Shown here piece by piece: positions 15,306 through 24,191 of a stretch of DNA of 35,625 nt. Positions within the stretch are counted from its first letter, which is position 1. Each line of letters begins with the position of its first letter. The notes beneath the pieces are model-generated. The model was given only the letters and a program-made list of their open reading frames with translations. It was not told where the DNA came from and did not search any database. Source of the stretch: Candidatus Parendomicrobium reticulitermitis (GTDB taxonomy: Bacteria; Elusimicrobiota; Endomicrobiia; Endomicrobiales; Endomicrobiaceae); contig JAITTG010000004.1 in assembly GCA_031287095.1 (NCBI GenBank), forward strand, positions 1 to 35,625, given 5' to 3'. Made by a program: the position numbers and the translations under genes.

Positions 15306-17450
15306 ATGGCTAAAAAAGATAAAAATAAAAAAAAGACAAGAACTCTAAAAAAAAACAGGGATGTGCTAGCCCTGTTTTTTGCTTTGATTGCATTTATTAG
15401 CGCTTATGCGATTGTTTTGCCTAATGAGTCAGGCATAATCGGCGCCGCATTTTCAACCCTTATGTTTGAAATTTTTGGAACATCAGCCTATCTCTTCCCA
15501 ATCATTCTATTGTGGTATTTCATCATCTATATAAGCAAATCATTTGAAATCAGAGAAAAAACAGACTTTTTGTGGTCTGTATTGTGCATAGTTTCAGCGT
15601 CTGTAATGTTTTCGCCCATGAAAGAGCATTTTTTAATCAATGCAGACGGCGGCTGGATAGGCGCTAAACTGTATCCTTTTTTTGAACAATTGCTTGGATT
15701 TGGTCTTGCTTTTGCAGTAATACTAATAGTTTTTGTATTCTCAATATTTAGTTTATTTAGAATTTCTCTCATATCCATAGCAAGCAATATAATAGAAAAC
15801 ATAAAAAATAAAAAAGAGCAATCGGCAAAACAGCCGAAAGTTATAGAAAAAAGTCCGGAACCCGCTCCTATTTATGCTCCCAAACCGCCGTCTTTTCCTT
15901 TTATCAAAAAAGACGAGCCGAAAATAATAAGAAAAGACGAGCCTAAAAAGGAAGAAAAAAAGTCCGCTCCTGCGCCTCAAACAACCAAAAATAAAGATTT
16001 TGATTATACATTGCCCGCTACAGACCTTTTGGAAAAAGATAAACCTTTAGACTCAAAATCCAACATAAAAGATTTACGGGAAAGAGCAAAATTGCTTGAA
16101 AACACTTTGGCAGAATTTGATATAACCGCCGCAGTAGGCGATATTATCACAGGACCGGTAATCACCCGTTATGATTTGACGCTTGGAGCAGGCACAAAAA
16201 TACAGGCTATAAGCAATATAATAGAAAACATCTGTCTTGCTATGAAAAGCGCTTCAATACGAGTAGTGCCTATACCTGAAAAATCAGCGGTAGGTATAGA
16301 AGTTCCAAATCCAGACAGCGCGATAGTTGGTTTGCGCTCCATACTTGAGAGTTCTGCCTTTGAACAATCCCGCTCTTTGCTCACTCTCGCTTTGGGCAAG
16401 ATGACTGACGGCGAAGGATATGTTGACGCTCTCTCTTCCATGCCGCATTTGCTTATTGCCGGCGCGACAGGTTCCGGCAAAAGCGTAGGTTTGCACACTG
16501 TAATTCTTTCAATACTATATAAAGCCCGCCCCGATGAAGTTAAAATTATGCTCATTGACCCCAAAAGAGTGGAAATGCCCATTTATAAAGACATACCTCA
16601 TCTATATAATCCTATGACTCAAGCGTCTGAGGCTGACATCATAGTCCATCCCAAAGAGGCGGCTTTTGCTTTAAAAAAATTGCTCACAGTAATGGACGAT
16701 AGATATAAGAAATTTGCTGAAAATATGGTGAGAAATATAGAAGAATACAATAATAAAATGGCTGAAAGCGGCGGACAAAAAGAGTTTTACATAGTTGTAA
16801 TAATAGACGAACTTGCGGATTTGATGTTAGTAGCCCAAAAAGAAATAGAGGATTCCATACAAAGGCTTGCTCAGATGGCAAGAGCGGTAGGCATACATTT
16901 AATTCTTGCCACACAAAGACCTTCTGTAAATGTGATTACAGGCATAATAAAGGCAAATTTTCCCGCCCGTATGTCTTTTCAAACCACTTCAAAAGTTGAT
17001 TCAAGGGTAATTTTAGATATGATGGGCGCGGAAAATCTGCTTGGCAAAGGCGATATGCTATTTTTGCCTCCTGGAGAAGCAAGACCTATAAGGCTGCAAG
17101 GCGCTTTTGTGTCTTTAAAAGAGGCTCAAAAAGTCATTGATTTCATAAACAAGCAGGATTTTCCAAGAATTTACGAGCCTATAGTTGAAGAAGTAGAAGT
17201 TGAAAGCGGCGTATTTAACGCTGATGACAATAAAGAGACGAAAGATTTAATCCCCGCGTTAAAACTGATAGTTGAAAGAAAAAGAGTTTCCCAAGACATA
17301 TTAAAAGCCAATTTTGGCGGTTCGGCGAGAGCCTCAAATATATTGAGTTTACTTGAAACAAGAGGTTTCATTTACAAACCCGAAGGCACCAACAAATGGC
17401 AAGTAAATTTTGAAGCCGTCAACGCCTTCTTATCCCAAAGCCAAGATTAA
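15306..17450 (+). CDS. ftsK: DNA translocase FtsK/SpoIIIE
   Basis: Membrane-anchored hexameric motor that pumps chromosome ends through the closing division septum. The N-terminus is basic (KKDKNKKKTRTLKKNRD), followed by about four membrane spans up to residue 160, a charged Pro/Lys linker (about 165-230), and the motor: TGPVITRYDLTLGAGTKI, Walker A GATGSGKS (Gly386 to Ser393), Walker B VVIIDELADLM, and HLILATQRPSVNVITG. The end is a winged-helix gamma domain (VSQDILKANFGGSARASNIL) of the type that reads KOPS-like DNA sites. At 714 residues it is a short-linker form. No convincing ribosome site precedes ATG 15306. Confidence 0.96.
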   Translation: MAKKDKNKKKTRTLKKNRDVLALFFALIAFISAYAIVLPNESGIIGAAFSTLMFEIFGTSAYLFPIILLWYFIIYISKSFEIREKTDFLWSVLCIVSASVMFSPMKEHFLINADGGWIGAKLYPFFEQLLGFGLAFAVILIVFVFSIFSLFRISLISIASNIIENIKNKKEQSAKQPKVIEKSPEPAPIYAPKPPSFPFIKKDEPKIIRKDEPKKEEKKSAPAPQTTKNKDFDYTLPATDLLEKDKPLDSKSNIKDLRERAKLLENTLAEFDITAAVGDIITGPVITRYDLTLGAGTKIQAISNIIENICLAMKSASIRVVPIPEKSAVGIEVPNPDSAIVGLRSILESSAFEQSRSLLTLALGKMTDGEGYVDALSSMPHLLIAGATGSGKSVGLHTVILSILYKARPDEVKIMLIDPKRVEMPIYKDIPHLYNPMTQASEADIIVHPKEAAFALKKLLTVMDDRYKKFAENMVRNIEEYNNKMAESGGQKEFYIVVIIDELADLMLVAQKEIEDSIQRLAQMARAVGIHLILATQRPSVNVITGIIKANFPARMSFQTTSKVDSRVILDMMGAENLLGKGDMLFLPPGEARPIRLQGAFVSLKEAQKVIDFINKQDFPRIYEPIVEEVEVESGVFNADDNKETKDLIPALKLIVERKRVSQDILKANFGGSARASNILSLLETRGFIYKPEGTNKWQVNFEAVNAFLSQSQD

Positions 17451-17465
17451 AAAAAGGAATTTAAA

Positions 17466-18116
17466 ATGAAAAAAACATTGATTTTACTTGTAGTTTTTGT
17501 ATTTTCTCTTGTCTCGCAGGTCTCATCTCAAAGTGTTTCGGCGCTATCTGATATATTAAATTCCATGCGCAATAATGAAAAACAGACTAATTCTTTGGAA
17601 GTTGATTATAAAGAAGAGATTTTATATACTTCGGCTTCGCAAAAGCAAGAAATCAATGGGAATTTAAAGTTTCTTAATCCTAAGCGGTTCTTTATAGTTC
17701 AGAAAACGCCTCAAGAACAGAGAATTTATATAAACAATAATAAAATAACCGTTTATACGCCTTCCAACGCTCAAGCAATCATAAATAATTGGAAAGATGT
17801 GTTGAATTCGGATTTCACGCCGGTATCTATGGTGAATTTTGCAAGTAATTGGCAAACTTCCCAAAAGAGCAATTCGCTGAGATATATAAGCGAGGATTCC
17901 CAAAACTATGTTTTAGAATTGTCTCCCAATAAAGAAGATTGGGCAATGACTCTGTATATTTCAAAAAGTATATTTAGACCCATTAAAGCGATTTTAAAAA
18001 ATTCGGGTTATATAATGACGATAGTATTTTCAAATTATAAAATAAATCAAATAACAAGCAATAATATATTCAATTTCAAAGCGCCTTCGGGCGTTGAAAT
18101 AATAAATTTAGATTAG
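17466..18116 (+). CDS. lolA: LolA-like outer-membrane lipoprotein carrier, secreted
   Basis: Periplasmic carrier thought to take lipoproteins from the inner-membrane LolCDE complex to the outer membrane. The N-terminal signal peptide is clear (KKTLILLVVFVFSLVSQVSS). The rest fits the LolA half-barrel: DYKEEILYTSASQKQEINGN, LKFLNPKRFFI, QRIYINNNKITVYTP, and the late strands WAMTLYISKSIFRPIKAIL and NNIFNFKAPSGVEIINL. Length is 216 residues. ATG 17466 follows AAAAGGAATT, 15 bases after ftsK. Sequence in this family is weakly conserved; a related outer-membrane carrier such as an LptA/MucB-like fold protein is less likely. The gene lies between ftsK and a rodZ-like gene, an order I take to be one operon. 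Confidence 0.8.
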   Translation: MKKTLILLVVFVFSLVSQVSSQSVSALSDILNSMRNNEKQTNSLEVDYKEEILYTSASQKQEINGNLKFLNPKRFFIVQKTPQEQRIYINNNKITVYTPSNAQAIINNWKDVLNSDFTPVSMVNFASNWQTSQKSNSLRYISEDSQNYVLELSPNKEDWAMTLYISKSIFRPIKAILKNSGYIMTIVFSNYKINQITSNNIFNFKAPSGVEIINLD

Positions 18117-18126
18117 GCGGGTAAAA

Positions 18127-19056
18127 ATGAGAGAAATAGGACAGATTTTAAAAGCGGAAAGAGAAAACAAATCCATAAGTTATGACCAAATTTATGAAGC
18201 GATAAAAGTTCAAAAGAAATATCTTATAGCGATAGAAGAAGGCGACGAAAGCGCTTTTGTAGCGAAAGTCTATTATATGTCCTTTATGAAGGCTTATGCT
18301 AAATATCTCAATTTGAATTTTGACGAATTGTATAAAGATTATGAACTTAGAAAAATCAAAGACGAAGAGATGAAAAAATCTGTTCAAAATCCTCAAGTTT
18401 TGCGCAAAGAATTTTTTTTGCATCGTTTTGTTGAGTTTGTTAAAACAAAAAAAGTTTCTATTTTGCTCATTACTATTGCGATTCTTTGCGCCATTGTTAT
18501 ATATCTGTATGTGACTTCCGCCAAAAATCAAATAATCGTTCAAGAAGAAGATATAATAGAAGTTTATGATAATACTCAAACTTCGGCAAAATCTCAAACT
18601 CCCCCATCGCCTCTTCTTCCGCAGCCCGCTAATATACCGCAAACGCAAACTATTCCCGAATCTCTTGAACTTTCTACTGTGTCCGTTTTATCTCCCTCTT
18701 CTCAAATAGAGCCTAAAACAGCCGCCCAACAGCCCGCTCTGCCTGCCGGAATAAGAACTGATATTGATATAGACGCTGTAGCGGCAAGTAGAAATAGCGA
18801 AAAGCAAATACTCGCTATTACAGTTAATAATGCAGACGCCGTGTGGATTAGCGTAGAAGCTGACGGTAAAAAAGTGTCTCCTATCGATGGAATTACCCTT
18901 AAAAGAGGGGAAAGAGTCGTTTGGGAAGCAAATAATTCTTTTAGAGTTGTAATAGGATATGCGCCGGGCGTCATAGTGACATTTAACGGAGTTGTAGTTG
19001 ATGCGACGGTAAATTCCAAGCAAGATGTAAGCGTTCTAAATTTAAGAAAACCTTAA
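18127..19056 (+). CDS. RodZ-like membrane protein (HTH, one membrane span, DUF4115)
   Basis: A 309-residue bitopic protein with a cytoplasmic Xre-like helix-turn-helix (IGQILKAERENKSISYDQIY and VQKKYLIAIEEGD, residues 3-75), a single span at about residues 108-130 (SILLITIAILCAIVIYLYV), a Pro/Gln-rich periplasmic linker, and a C-terminal DUF4115 beta domain (VWISVEADGKKV, ITLKRGERVVWEA, YAPGVIVTFNGV). This is the architecture of RodZ, which links MreB filaments to the cell-wall elongation machinery and can also affect gene expression. GGCGGG precedes ATG 18127. It is 10 bases after the lolA stop and 3 bases before rimO, so it is very likely co-transcribed. mreB itself is not in the window. 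Confidence 0.85.
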   Translation: MREIGQILKAERENKSISYDQIYEAIKVQKKYLIAIEEGDESAFVAKVYYMSFMKAYAKYLNLNFDELYKDYELRKIKDEEMKKSVQNPQVLRKEFFLHRFVEFVKTKKVSILLITIAILCAIVIYLYVTSAKNQIIVQEEDIIEVYDNTQTSAKSQTPPSPLLPQPANIPQTQTIPESLELSTVSVLSPSSQIEPKTAAQQPALPAGIRTDIDIDAVAASRNSEKQILAITVNNADAVWISVEADGKKVSPIDGITLKRGERVVWEANNSFRVVIGYAPGVIVTFNGVVVDATVNSKQDVSVLNLRKP

Positions 19057-19059
19057 ATA

Positions 19060-20373
19060 ATGAAAGCGTCTATTATTGTTTTAGGCTGTCCCAAAAATAT
19101 AGTTGAATCCGAATATATGCTTGGAATATTAAAAGAGCAAGGATTTCAAATAAGTTCTGATTTAAAAGAAGCCGATATTGCAATAGTTCATACTTGCTCT
19201 TTTATAGACAGCGCAAGAAAAGAGTCTGAAAAATCAATAAAAAATTTGATTAACTTAAAAAGAAATGGCGTTCCGAATTTGAAAATTTTCGTTTCGGGCT
19301 GTTTGCCTCAATTGCTTAAAGAATCTTTGATTATTAAATTTCCTCAAATTGACGGATATATAGGGACAGGCTCTCTTAACAAACTTCCAAACATAATAAA
19401 ATCACAAAAACAAATAGATATAGGACGAGCGGGCGGATTAAGGACGGCAAAAAACAGAATTCTGTCTTCAAATTTGCCTTATGCTTATTTAAAAATTGCC
19501 GAAGGCTGTAATCACAATTGTTCTTTTTGCATAATCCCAAAACTGCGGGGAAAGTATTGCAGTAGAAGTATGCAGTCTCTGCTTAAAGAGGCGCAAGGCT
19601 TGGCTGATGCGGGCATAAAAGAATTGATAATTATAGCCCAAGATACTACGAGTTACGGCTCGGATTTATATAATGCCTTTGTTTTGGATAAACTTCTTGT
19701 CAAATTGTCTGAAATAAAAGAAATAAAAAGAATTAGATTGTTATACGCTTATCCAAACAGCATTACAGAGGATTTATTAAAAGTTATATCCGAGCGGCAA
19801 AACATAAGCAAATATATTGATATTCCAATTCAGCATATAAGCCGTCCCATACTTTCTCTTATGCGCCGACCGCTCAATACAAGAAAAATTATTGAAAAAA
19901 TCAGCGCTAAATATCCCAAAATAGTTTTAAGAACTTCTTTTATAGCAGGGTTTCCGCAAGAGACAAAACGAGATATTAAAGAATTGACAGACTTTATTAA
20001 AGAAGGACATTTCCAATACGGCGGAGTTTTTAAATATTGCGATAATAAAGAGTCGCTTTCGTCAAAACTTGCAAGGCATATTGTTCAAAAAGAAAGTCAG
20101 GCAAGAAAATTGTTAATTGAAAATGCCCAATATGAAGTTTTCAAATCCAAGTTTGAAAAGTTAAAAGGACAAACAATGGAAGTCTTGGTAGAAAATTGTC
20201 GTCAAAAAGGGAATGATTATATAATCAAAGCCCGTTTGGATTTCCAATCTCCAGAAATAGACGGCAATACAATTTTTAAAAGCCCGATGCCGATTCCCAT
20301 AGGCAATTTCGTCCAAGTAAAAGTCCAGTCCAACAAAGGTTATGATATAAAGGCAGTTATTCCCTGCGTTTGA
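19060..20373 (+). CDS. rimO: Ribosomal protein S12 methylthiotransferase
   Basis: Radical SAM enzyme that adds a methylthio group to a conserved Asp of ribosomal protein S12. The MTTase domain has its three cluster cysteines at Cys10 (LGCPKN), Cys46 (HTCSFIDSARKES) and Cys81 (SGCLPQ). The radical SAM cluster is Cys150, Cys154 and Cys157 (CNHNCSFC), followed by IPKLRGKYCSR. The C-terminal TRAM domain covers the last 65 residues or so. RimO rather than MiaB is supported by LGCPKN with DSARKES near the second Cys, and by YAYPNSITEDLL and DIPIQHIS. Length is 437 residues. It starts 3 bases after the rodZ-like stop without a good ribosome site, so translational coupling is likely. Confidence 0.95.
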   Translation: MKASIIVLGCPKNIVESEYMLGILKEQGFQISSDLKEADIAIVHTCSFIDSARKESEKSIKNLINLKRNGVPNLKIFVSGCLPQLLKESLIIKFPQIDGYIGTGSLNKLPNIIKSQKQIDIGRAGGLRTAKNRILSSNLPYAYLKIAEGCNHNCSFCIIPKLRGKYCSRSMQSLLKEAQGLADAGIKELIIIAQDTTSYGSDLYNAFVLDKLLVKLSEIKEIKRIRLLYAYPNSITEDLLKVISERQNISKYIDIPIQHISRPILSLMRRPLNTRKIIEKISAKYPKIVLRTSFIAGFPQETKRDIKELTDFIKEGHFQYGGVFKYCDNKESLSSKLARHIVQKESQARKLLIENAQYEVFKSKFEKLKGQTMEVLVENCRQKGNDYIIKARLDFQSPEIDGNTIFKSPMPIPIGNFVQVKVQSNKGYDIKAVIPCV

Positions 20374-20704
20374 AAGGGCGGGGTCAACGCGAATCTATGG
20401 GAGAGTGGTGAGGTATTGATAAGAAATGATTATGAGAGCGGAGGGGGTCAACGCAAAGAGAATCGTTTGCTTTCCGCCATTGCGGGAATGCCGCTGTGAA
20501 ACGGCATGTAAAAGCGAAATGTAATCGCAATGTGATAATTATTATATTTGTCATTGCCGAGTTTTGGGTTTGTCGCTGCGGGCTTGACCCGCAATCTCCA
20601 TCTTTGATTTTTGTCATTATTCCAACTGCGTCATTCCCGAGCGTCATAATCGAGAATCCATTTTCAATCACAATGCGGCGTTAAATTAAAAAAGGGAGGG
20701 AAAA
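20374..20704. repeat. Non-coding 331 bp with palindromic repeats
   Basis: No gene is seen. GGGGTCAACGC occurs twice (near 20390 and 20446). A hairpin ATGCCG...CGGCAT lies near 20490-20510. A family A unit GCGGGCTTGACCCGCAATCTC stands at 20578-20598, and a family B unit CGTCATTCCCGAGCGTC ... GAATCCATTTT at 20629-20664. The final bases carry the strong ribosome site of pgsA (GGGAGGG). Confidence 0.7.
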
Positions 20705-21325
20705 ATGAATTTTGCAAACAAACTAACTTTATCAAGAGTATTGCTCGTCCCGGTTTTTATTGTATTAGCGGAAATGAGCGGTTTCTGGCTGTCAATTTGC
20801 GCGTTATTGGTTTTTAGCGCAGCCGCTATAACGGATTTTTTTGACGGCAGATACGCTAGAAAACATAATCTTGTCACTTCTTTTGGCATTTTTCTCGACC
20901 CTCTTGCGGACAAATTGCTCATATCGTCGGCTTTTATATGTTTGCTTGACATAGAATATCTGCAAATCCCGGCATGGATGATAATAATAATTATATCGCG
21001 GGAATTTATCATCACAGGTTTTAGAACTATAGCGATGTCTAAAAATGTGATAATTCCCGCAGATAAATCGGGCAAATTTAAAACCATGTTTCAGATAATG
21101 TCAATAATAGCGGTATTCTTGATTATTATAATCAAAGAAGGATTTTTGAAATTTTACAATGTCAATTTTGATATGCTCGCCTTATTTGATTCGGGCGCTT
21201 ATAAAACTTTGGCATTGCTTTTAGACAATATCCCATATTGGACTGTCTTAATAGCGGCTATTTTGACAATATATTCAGGGGCAAATTATATATGGAAATA
21301 TAGAGATTTGTTAAAGGACAAATAA
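20705..21325 (+). CDS. pgsA: CDP-diacylglycerol-glycerol-3-phosphate 3-phosphatidyltransferase
   Basis: Inner-membrane enzyme that makes phosphatidylglycerophosphate from CDP-diacylglycerol and glycerol-3-phosphate. The CDP-alcohol phosphotransferase motif is complete: D-FF-DG-RY-AR in TDFFDGRYARKHN, then FGIFLDPLADKLL with the last two Asp. It begins NFANKLTLSRVLLVPVFI, as PgsA proteins do, and has several membrane spans. Length is 206 residues. ATG 20705 follows GGGAGGG. It is followed directly by pgpA, the next enzyme of the pathway: the last base of pgsA is 21325 and the first of pgpA is 21326. Confidence 0.94.
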   Translation: MNFANKLTLSRVLLVPVFIVLAEMSGFWLSICALLVFSAAAITDFFDGRYARKHNLVTSFGIFLDPLADKLLISSAFICLLDIEYLQIPAWMIIIIISREFIITGFRTIAMSKNVIIPADKSGKFKTMFQIMSIIAVFLIIIIKEGFLKFYNVNFDMLALFDSGAYKTLALLLDNIPYWTVLIAAILTIYSGANYIWKYRDLLKDK

Positions 21326-21775
21326 ATGCAAAAAATCATATTATTTTTTTCATCTGTATGCGGAGTAGGATATATAAAATATGTATCAGGCACTTTTGGT
21401 TCAGCCGCCGCTCTTATTTTTTGGCTTTTCATTCCCGATGATTACAAGATCCAAGCCGTTTTTATAATAGCCGCTATAATAGTATCGGTAATAACCTCTT
21501 CTTATGCCGAAAGAATTTATGACAATATAGACGACGGCAGAATAGTGATAGACGAATTATGCGGTATGTGGATTAGCGTTTTTATGCTTCCCAAAACCCC
21601 GTTTTTTTTAATAGCTGGTTTTCTTCTATTTAGGTTTTTTGATATAAAAAAACCTCTATTCATAAACAAATTACAAGAGTTAAAAGCCGGTCTGGGCATC
21701 ACCGCCGACGATGTAGCCGCAGGCATTTTCGCCAATATAATCCTCCAAATCATCCACAGATGTCAAATCGTTTAA
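21326..21775 (+). CDS. pgpA: Phosphatidylglycerophosphatase A
   Basis: Removes the phosphate from phosphatidylglycerophosphate to give phosphatidylglycerol, after PgsA. Family motifs are present: YVSGTFGSAAAL near the start, GRIVIDELCGMWIS (metal-binding acids), FRFFDIKKPLFI and GITADDVAAGIFAN. Three or four hydrophobic spans fit an inner-membrane protein. Length is 149 residues, near the usual 160. It abuts pgsA and ends the + strand block; repeats follow and then convergent recO. Confidence 0.92.
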   Translation: MQKIILFFSSVCGVGYIKYVSGTFGSAAALIFWLFIPDDYKIQAVFIIAAIIVSVITSSYAERIYDNIDDGRIVIDELCGMWISVFMLPKTPFFLIAGFLLFRFFDIKKPLFINKLQELKAGLGITADDVAAGIFANIILQIIHRCQIV

Positions 21776-22119
21776 AAACGACTCCTAAAATAGTAATAGA
21801 CCCCTTGCATAACCAATGCATAAAAATAGATATACATTGCCATTGCGCGCCTTGCGGCAATGCGCAATCTCAAATCCGACGCAGAATCCATAGGATAAAA
21901 TTCTATTTCAAGCCTTTGCCTTTAACGACTAACAACAAAGGCTTAAATAACGGCATTTGATAGATTCCGCGACTTAATACACAATGACAACCAACTTCTT
22001 GTCATTGCAGGTTTTGGGGTTGTCATTGCGGGCTTGACCCGCAATCTCCCCGCAAAGCGGTAGTTTCTGTTTTGGAAATGGTTTTGAATAGATAGGCGGG
22101 ATTAGGCGGATTATAAATT
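21776..22119. repeat. Non-coding 344 bp between convergent pgpA and recO
   Basis: No credible gene. ATTGCGC...GCGCAAT (near 21836-21870) forms a hairpin. AAGCCTTT (21910-21917) pairs with AAAGGCTT (21937-21944). A family A unit GCGGGCTTGACCCGCAATCTC stands at 22028-22048 and is preceded by GTCATTGCAGG/GTCATTGCGG units. A small frame at 21760-21960 is made of this repeat DNA and is not considered coding. Confidence 0.65.
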
Positions 22120-22779
22120 TTAGAAATGTCCGTGTTTTTGCAGTTTTTGTATGAAGGTTGAAACTGAAGGTTTTTTTATATAGTTTAATAAGTATTCTTC
22201 CACTAATGCGCTTATCTTTTTGTCGTCAAAATCCATTTCATCTAAATCAGCCGCATTGCAGTTTGAAATTTTGTTTATTATCTGCGCGCTTTCTGCGTCT
22301 ATTGAAAGATTGCCCGTCTTTATATAATCTCTAAAATCATATCCGGAAAGAGAAAGGAATCTTAAAGTAAAAGCGCTTAGCGCGCGGGAACAATTTTTGC
22401 ACTCTTCTAAAGCCGTCCATATCCTTGATATGAGTCGATATTTTTGCTCGTTTGGAGTGTTAAAAGGCAAGAGTTTATCGCTGATTTCTGCGGCGTATAA
22501 AGCGTATAAATTGCTTTTAAATGTTGTTTTGATTTTGCTGTGATTGTTTATTATTTGCGCGCCTGTGATTTTTGGACGCATCAATTGATGATTTTGATAG
22601 ACCATAAACTCGCTTTCTGTTAAAGGTTCCGTCGCGCCGTTTAATTTTGCGGCAATCTTTTTTGCGCTTGGAACAAGCGCTGTTATTTTGCCCCATTCAT
22701 AGGTATAAATTAGAGCGGCTTTGTCGGCATCATTGTGCGTCTTGACATTTAAAACAAGACCTCTTATTTGATAATACAT
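22120..22779 (-). CDS. recO: DNA repair protein RecO
   Basis: Recombination mediator that helps load RecA on SSB-coated DNA with RecR and RecF. The N-terminal OB-fold is recognisable (QIRGLVLNVKTHNDADKAALIYTYEWGKITALV, then SAKKIAAKLNGATEPL with the characteristic L-x-P/L-T pattern), followed by the helical part (LYALYAAEISDKLLP, LSAFTLRFLSLSGYD). Length is 219 residues. The four-Cys zinc motif found in some RecO proteins is not complete; only CKNC is seen. The start overlaps the end of the corC-like gene by 16 bases, so the two are co-transcribed. Confidence 0.88.
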   Translation of the reverse strand: MYYQIRGLVLNVKTHNDADKAALIYTYEWGKITALVPSAKKIAAKLNGATEPLTESEFMVYQNHQLMRPKITGAQIINNHSKIKTTFKSNLYALYAAEISDKLLPFNTPNEQKYRLISRIWTALEECKNCSRALSAFTLRFLSLSGYDFRDYIKTGNLSIDAESAQIINKISNCNAADLDEMDFDDKKISALVEEYLLNYIKKPSVSTFIQKLQKHGHF

Positions 22780-24035
22780 CTTAAAATTATCCTATTTATT
22801 TTCTTTTCATCGGCGTCTTTTATTTCTATCTCATAATTTTGCCATCTTATTTTTTCGCCGTTTTTTGGGATTTTGCCAACTAAACTTAAAACCCAGCCGT
22901 TGATTGTGGAATAATCCCCGTCGGGTATATTGATTTTTATATAGTCGTTAACATTTAATACCGATTCTTTCGCCATTATCAGATATTCTTGTCCGTCTGC
23001 GCCGATATAGGTTATAATCTTCTTTTCGTCTATATCGTATTCGTCTAAAACTTCGCCTACTATTTCTTCAAGCAAATCTTCTATTGAGACTATGCCTACC
23101 GCCGTTCCAAATTCATCAACTACAATTGCGCTGTGTCTGCGCCCCATTTTAAATTCTTTTAATACTTGATTTACTTTTGCGCTTTCGGGAACGAAATATG
23201 CCGGTCTTATCAAATCTTCTAAAATTATAATGTCGGAGTTGCGCCAAGCCAAAGCCAAATCTTTGCTGTATATTATGCCGACAATATTTCCAAGATGATT
23301 TTTATATACGGGAACTCTTGAATACTGAGAATCTATTATGCTTGCGACAATTTCATCTTTATCTTTTGTTATATCAATGGCAAAAATTTCAGAACGAAGA
23401 GTCATAACTTGCGACACTCTCATATCGGAAAAATCCATTATATTGCCCGCAATTTCTCTTGAATCGTCTGTGAGCGGAGAAGTCATTTCATTAGACAAAA
23501 GAAAATCTATTTCTTCGGCTTTTACAAGACGGCTTTCTTTTTTGTTTTTTGATAAGAATAAACGAATTATAAAGTTTGCGATTTTAGAAAGGGTTTTCGC
23601 AAATGGTCTAAATATAGAAGAAAATAAAACGATGAAAGGCAAAAGATTCGGCGCGGCTTTTTCGGCATTATATCTTGCAAAACTTTTTGGGAAGATATTT
23701 CCAAAAACAAGAGTGATGACGATTGCCGCAGCCGGCAGTATAACGGTTGCTTTTATATCATTCCTTTCGAAGTTTAAGTCCGATATTATTGAAGATGAGA
23801 TTACGCTTATGCCTACCACGGCTAAATTTAAACCTATGACCATAGCCGTGACGGCTTCATCAGAGAAGTTTTGCAGGAATGATATATATTTAGACAGTTT
23901 TGGTTTTTTGCTTTTTAATTGTTTTAAATAACTCTCGCTTATGCCGACTATAGTCGTCTCCGACATACAAAAGAGAGCGAGAATCAGAAAAAGAAAAACT
24001 AAACCTATGATTTTAATAAAGATTATTTCGTTCAT
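22764..24035 (-). CDS. CNNM/CorC-type membrane protein (DUF21, CBS pair, CorC_HlyC)
   Basis: A 423-residue protein often annotated as hemolysin or magnesium/cobalt efflux protein. The N-terminal DUF21/CNNM membrane domain has about four spans (starting IGLVFLFLILALFCMSETT, with the conserved SE). Two CBS repeats follow (VMTLRSEIFAIDI...SRVPVYKN and GRRHSAIVVDEFGTAVGIV), then LLEEIVGEVLDEYD and a full C-terminal CorC_HlyC domain (INGWVLSLVGKIPKNGEKI). Likely an Mg2+-linked transport or homeostasis protein; hemolysis is not implied. AGAGG precedes the start by 5 bases. A shorter paralog lies upstream at 24192-25193. Confidence 0.9.
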   Translation of the reverse strand: MNEIIFIKIIGLVFLFLILALFCMSETTIVGISESYLKQLKSKKPKLSKYISFLQNFSDEAVTAMVIGLNLAVVGISVISSSIISDLNFERNDIKATVILPAAAIVITLVFGNIFPKSFARYNAEKAAPNLLPFIVLFSSIFRPFAKTLSKIANFIIRLFLSKNKKESRLVKAEEIDFLLSNEMTSPLTDDSREIAGNIMDFSDMRVSQVMTLRSEIFAIDITKDKDEIVASIIDSQYSRVPVYKNHLGNIVGIIYSKDLALAWRNSDIIILEDLIRPAYFVPESAKVNQVLKEFKMGRRHSAIVVDEFGTAVGIVSIEDLLEEIVGEVLDEYDIDEKKIITYIGADGQEYLIMAKESVLNVNDYIKINIPDGDYSTINGWVLSLVGKIPKNGEKIRWQNYEIEIKDADEKKINRIILRCIIK

Positions 24036-24059
24036 TAAACCTCTTATATAATTATGTTT

Positions 24060-24101
24060 GTCATTGCGCGTCCTGCGCGAAGCCGCAGGACGCGCAATGA
24101 C
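24060..24101. repeat. Perfect 18-bp-arm palindrome between two corC-like genes
   Basis: GTCATTGCGCGTCCTGCG (24060-24077) and its exact complement (24084-24101) enclose a 6-base loop CGAAGC. Beside it, 24103-24144 is an inverted copy of the family E repeat seen at 29128-29170 and 34790-34832. Degenerate relatives of the palindrome occur near 14995-15045 and 35446-35475. It may fold in the mRNA between the two - strand genes, but lacks a T run. Confidence 0.85.
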
Positions 24102-24191
24102 GACCTTTTTGGATGGTTTGAACCCTGCCGCTATGATACGCGCGCGACAACATTTGTCGTCTTTCCTCTTTATTCTCTTCTAACTGCCGTT

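Noticed and set aside
21760-21960. 66-codon frame after pgpA
   Set aside because: It overlaps the pgpA end and runs through repeat hairpins; composition is not protein-like.
23338-23931. 197-codon frame antisense to the long corC-like gene
   Set aside because: A shadow of the conserved membrane/CBS protein on the - strand.
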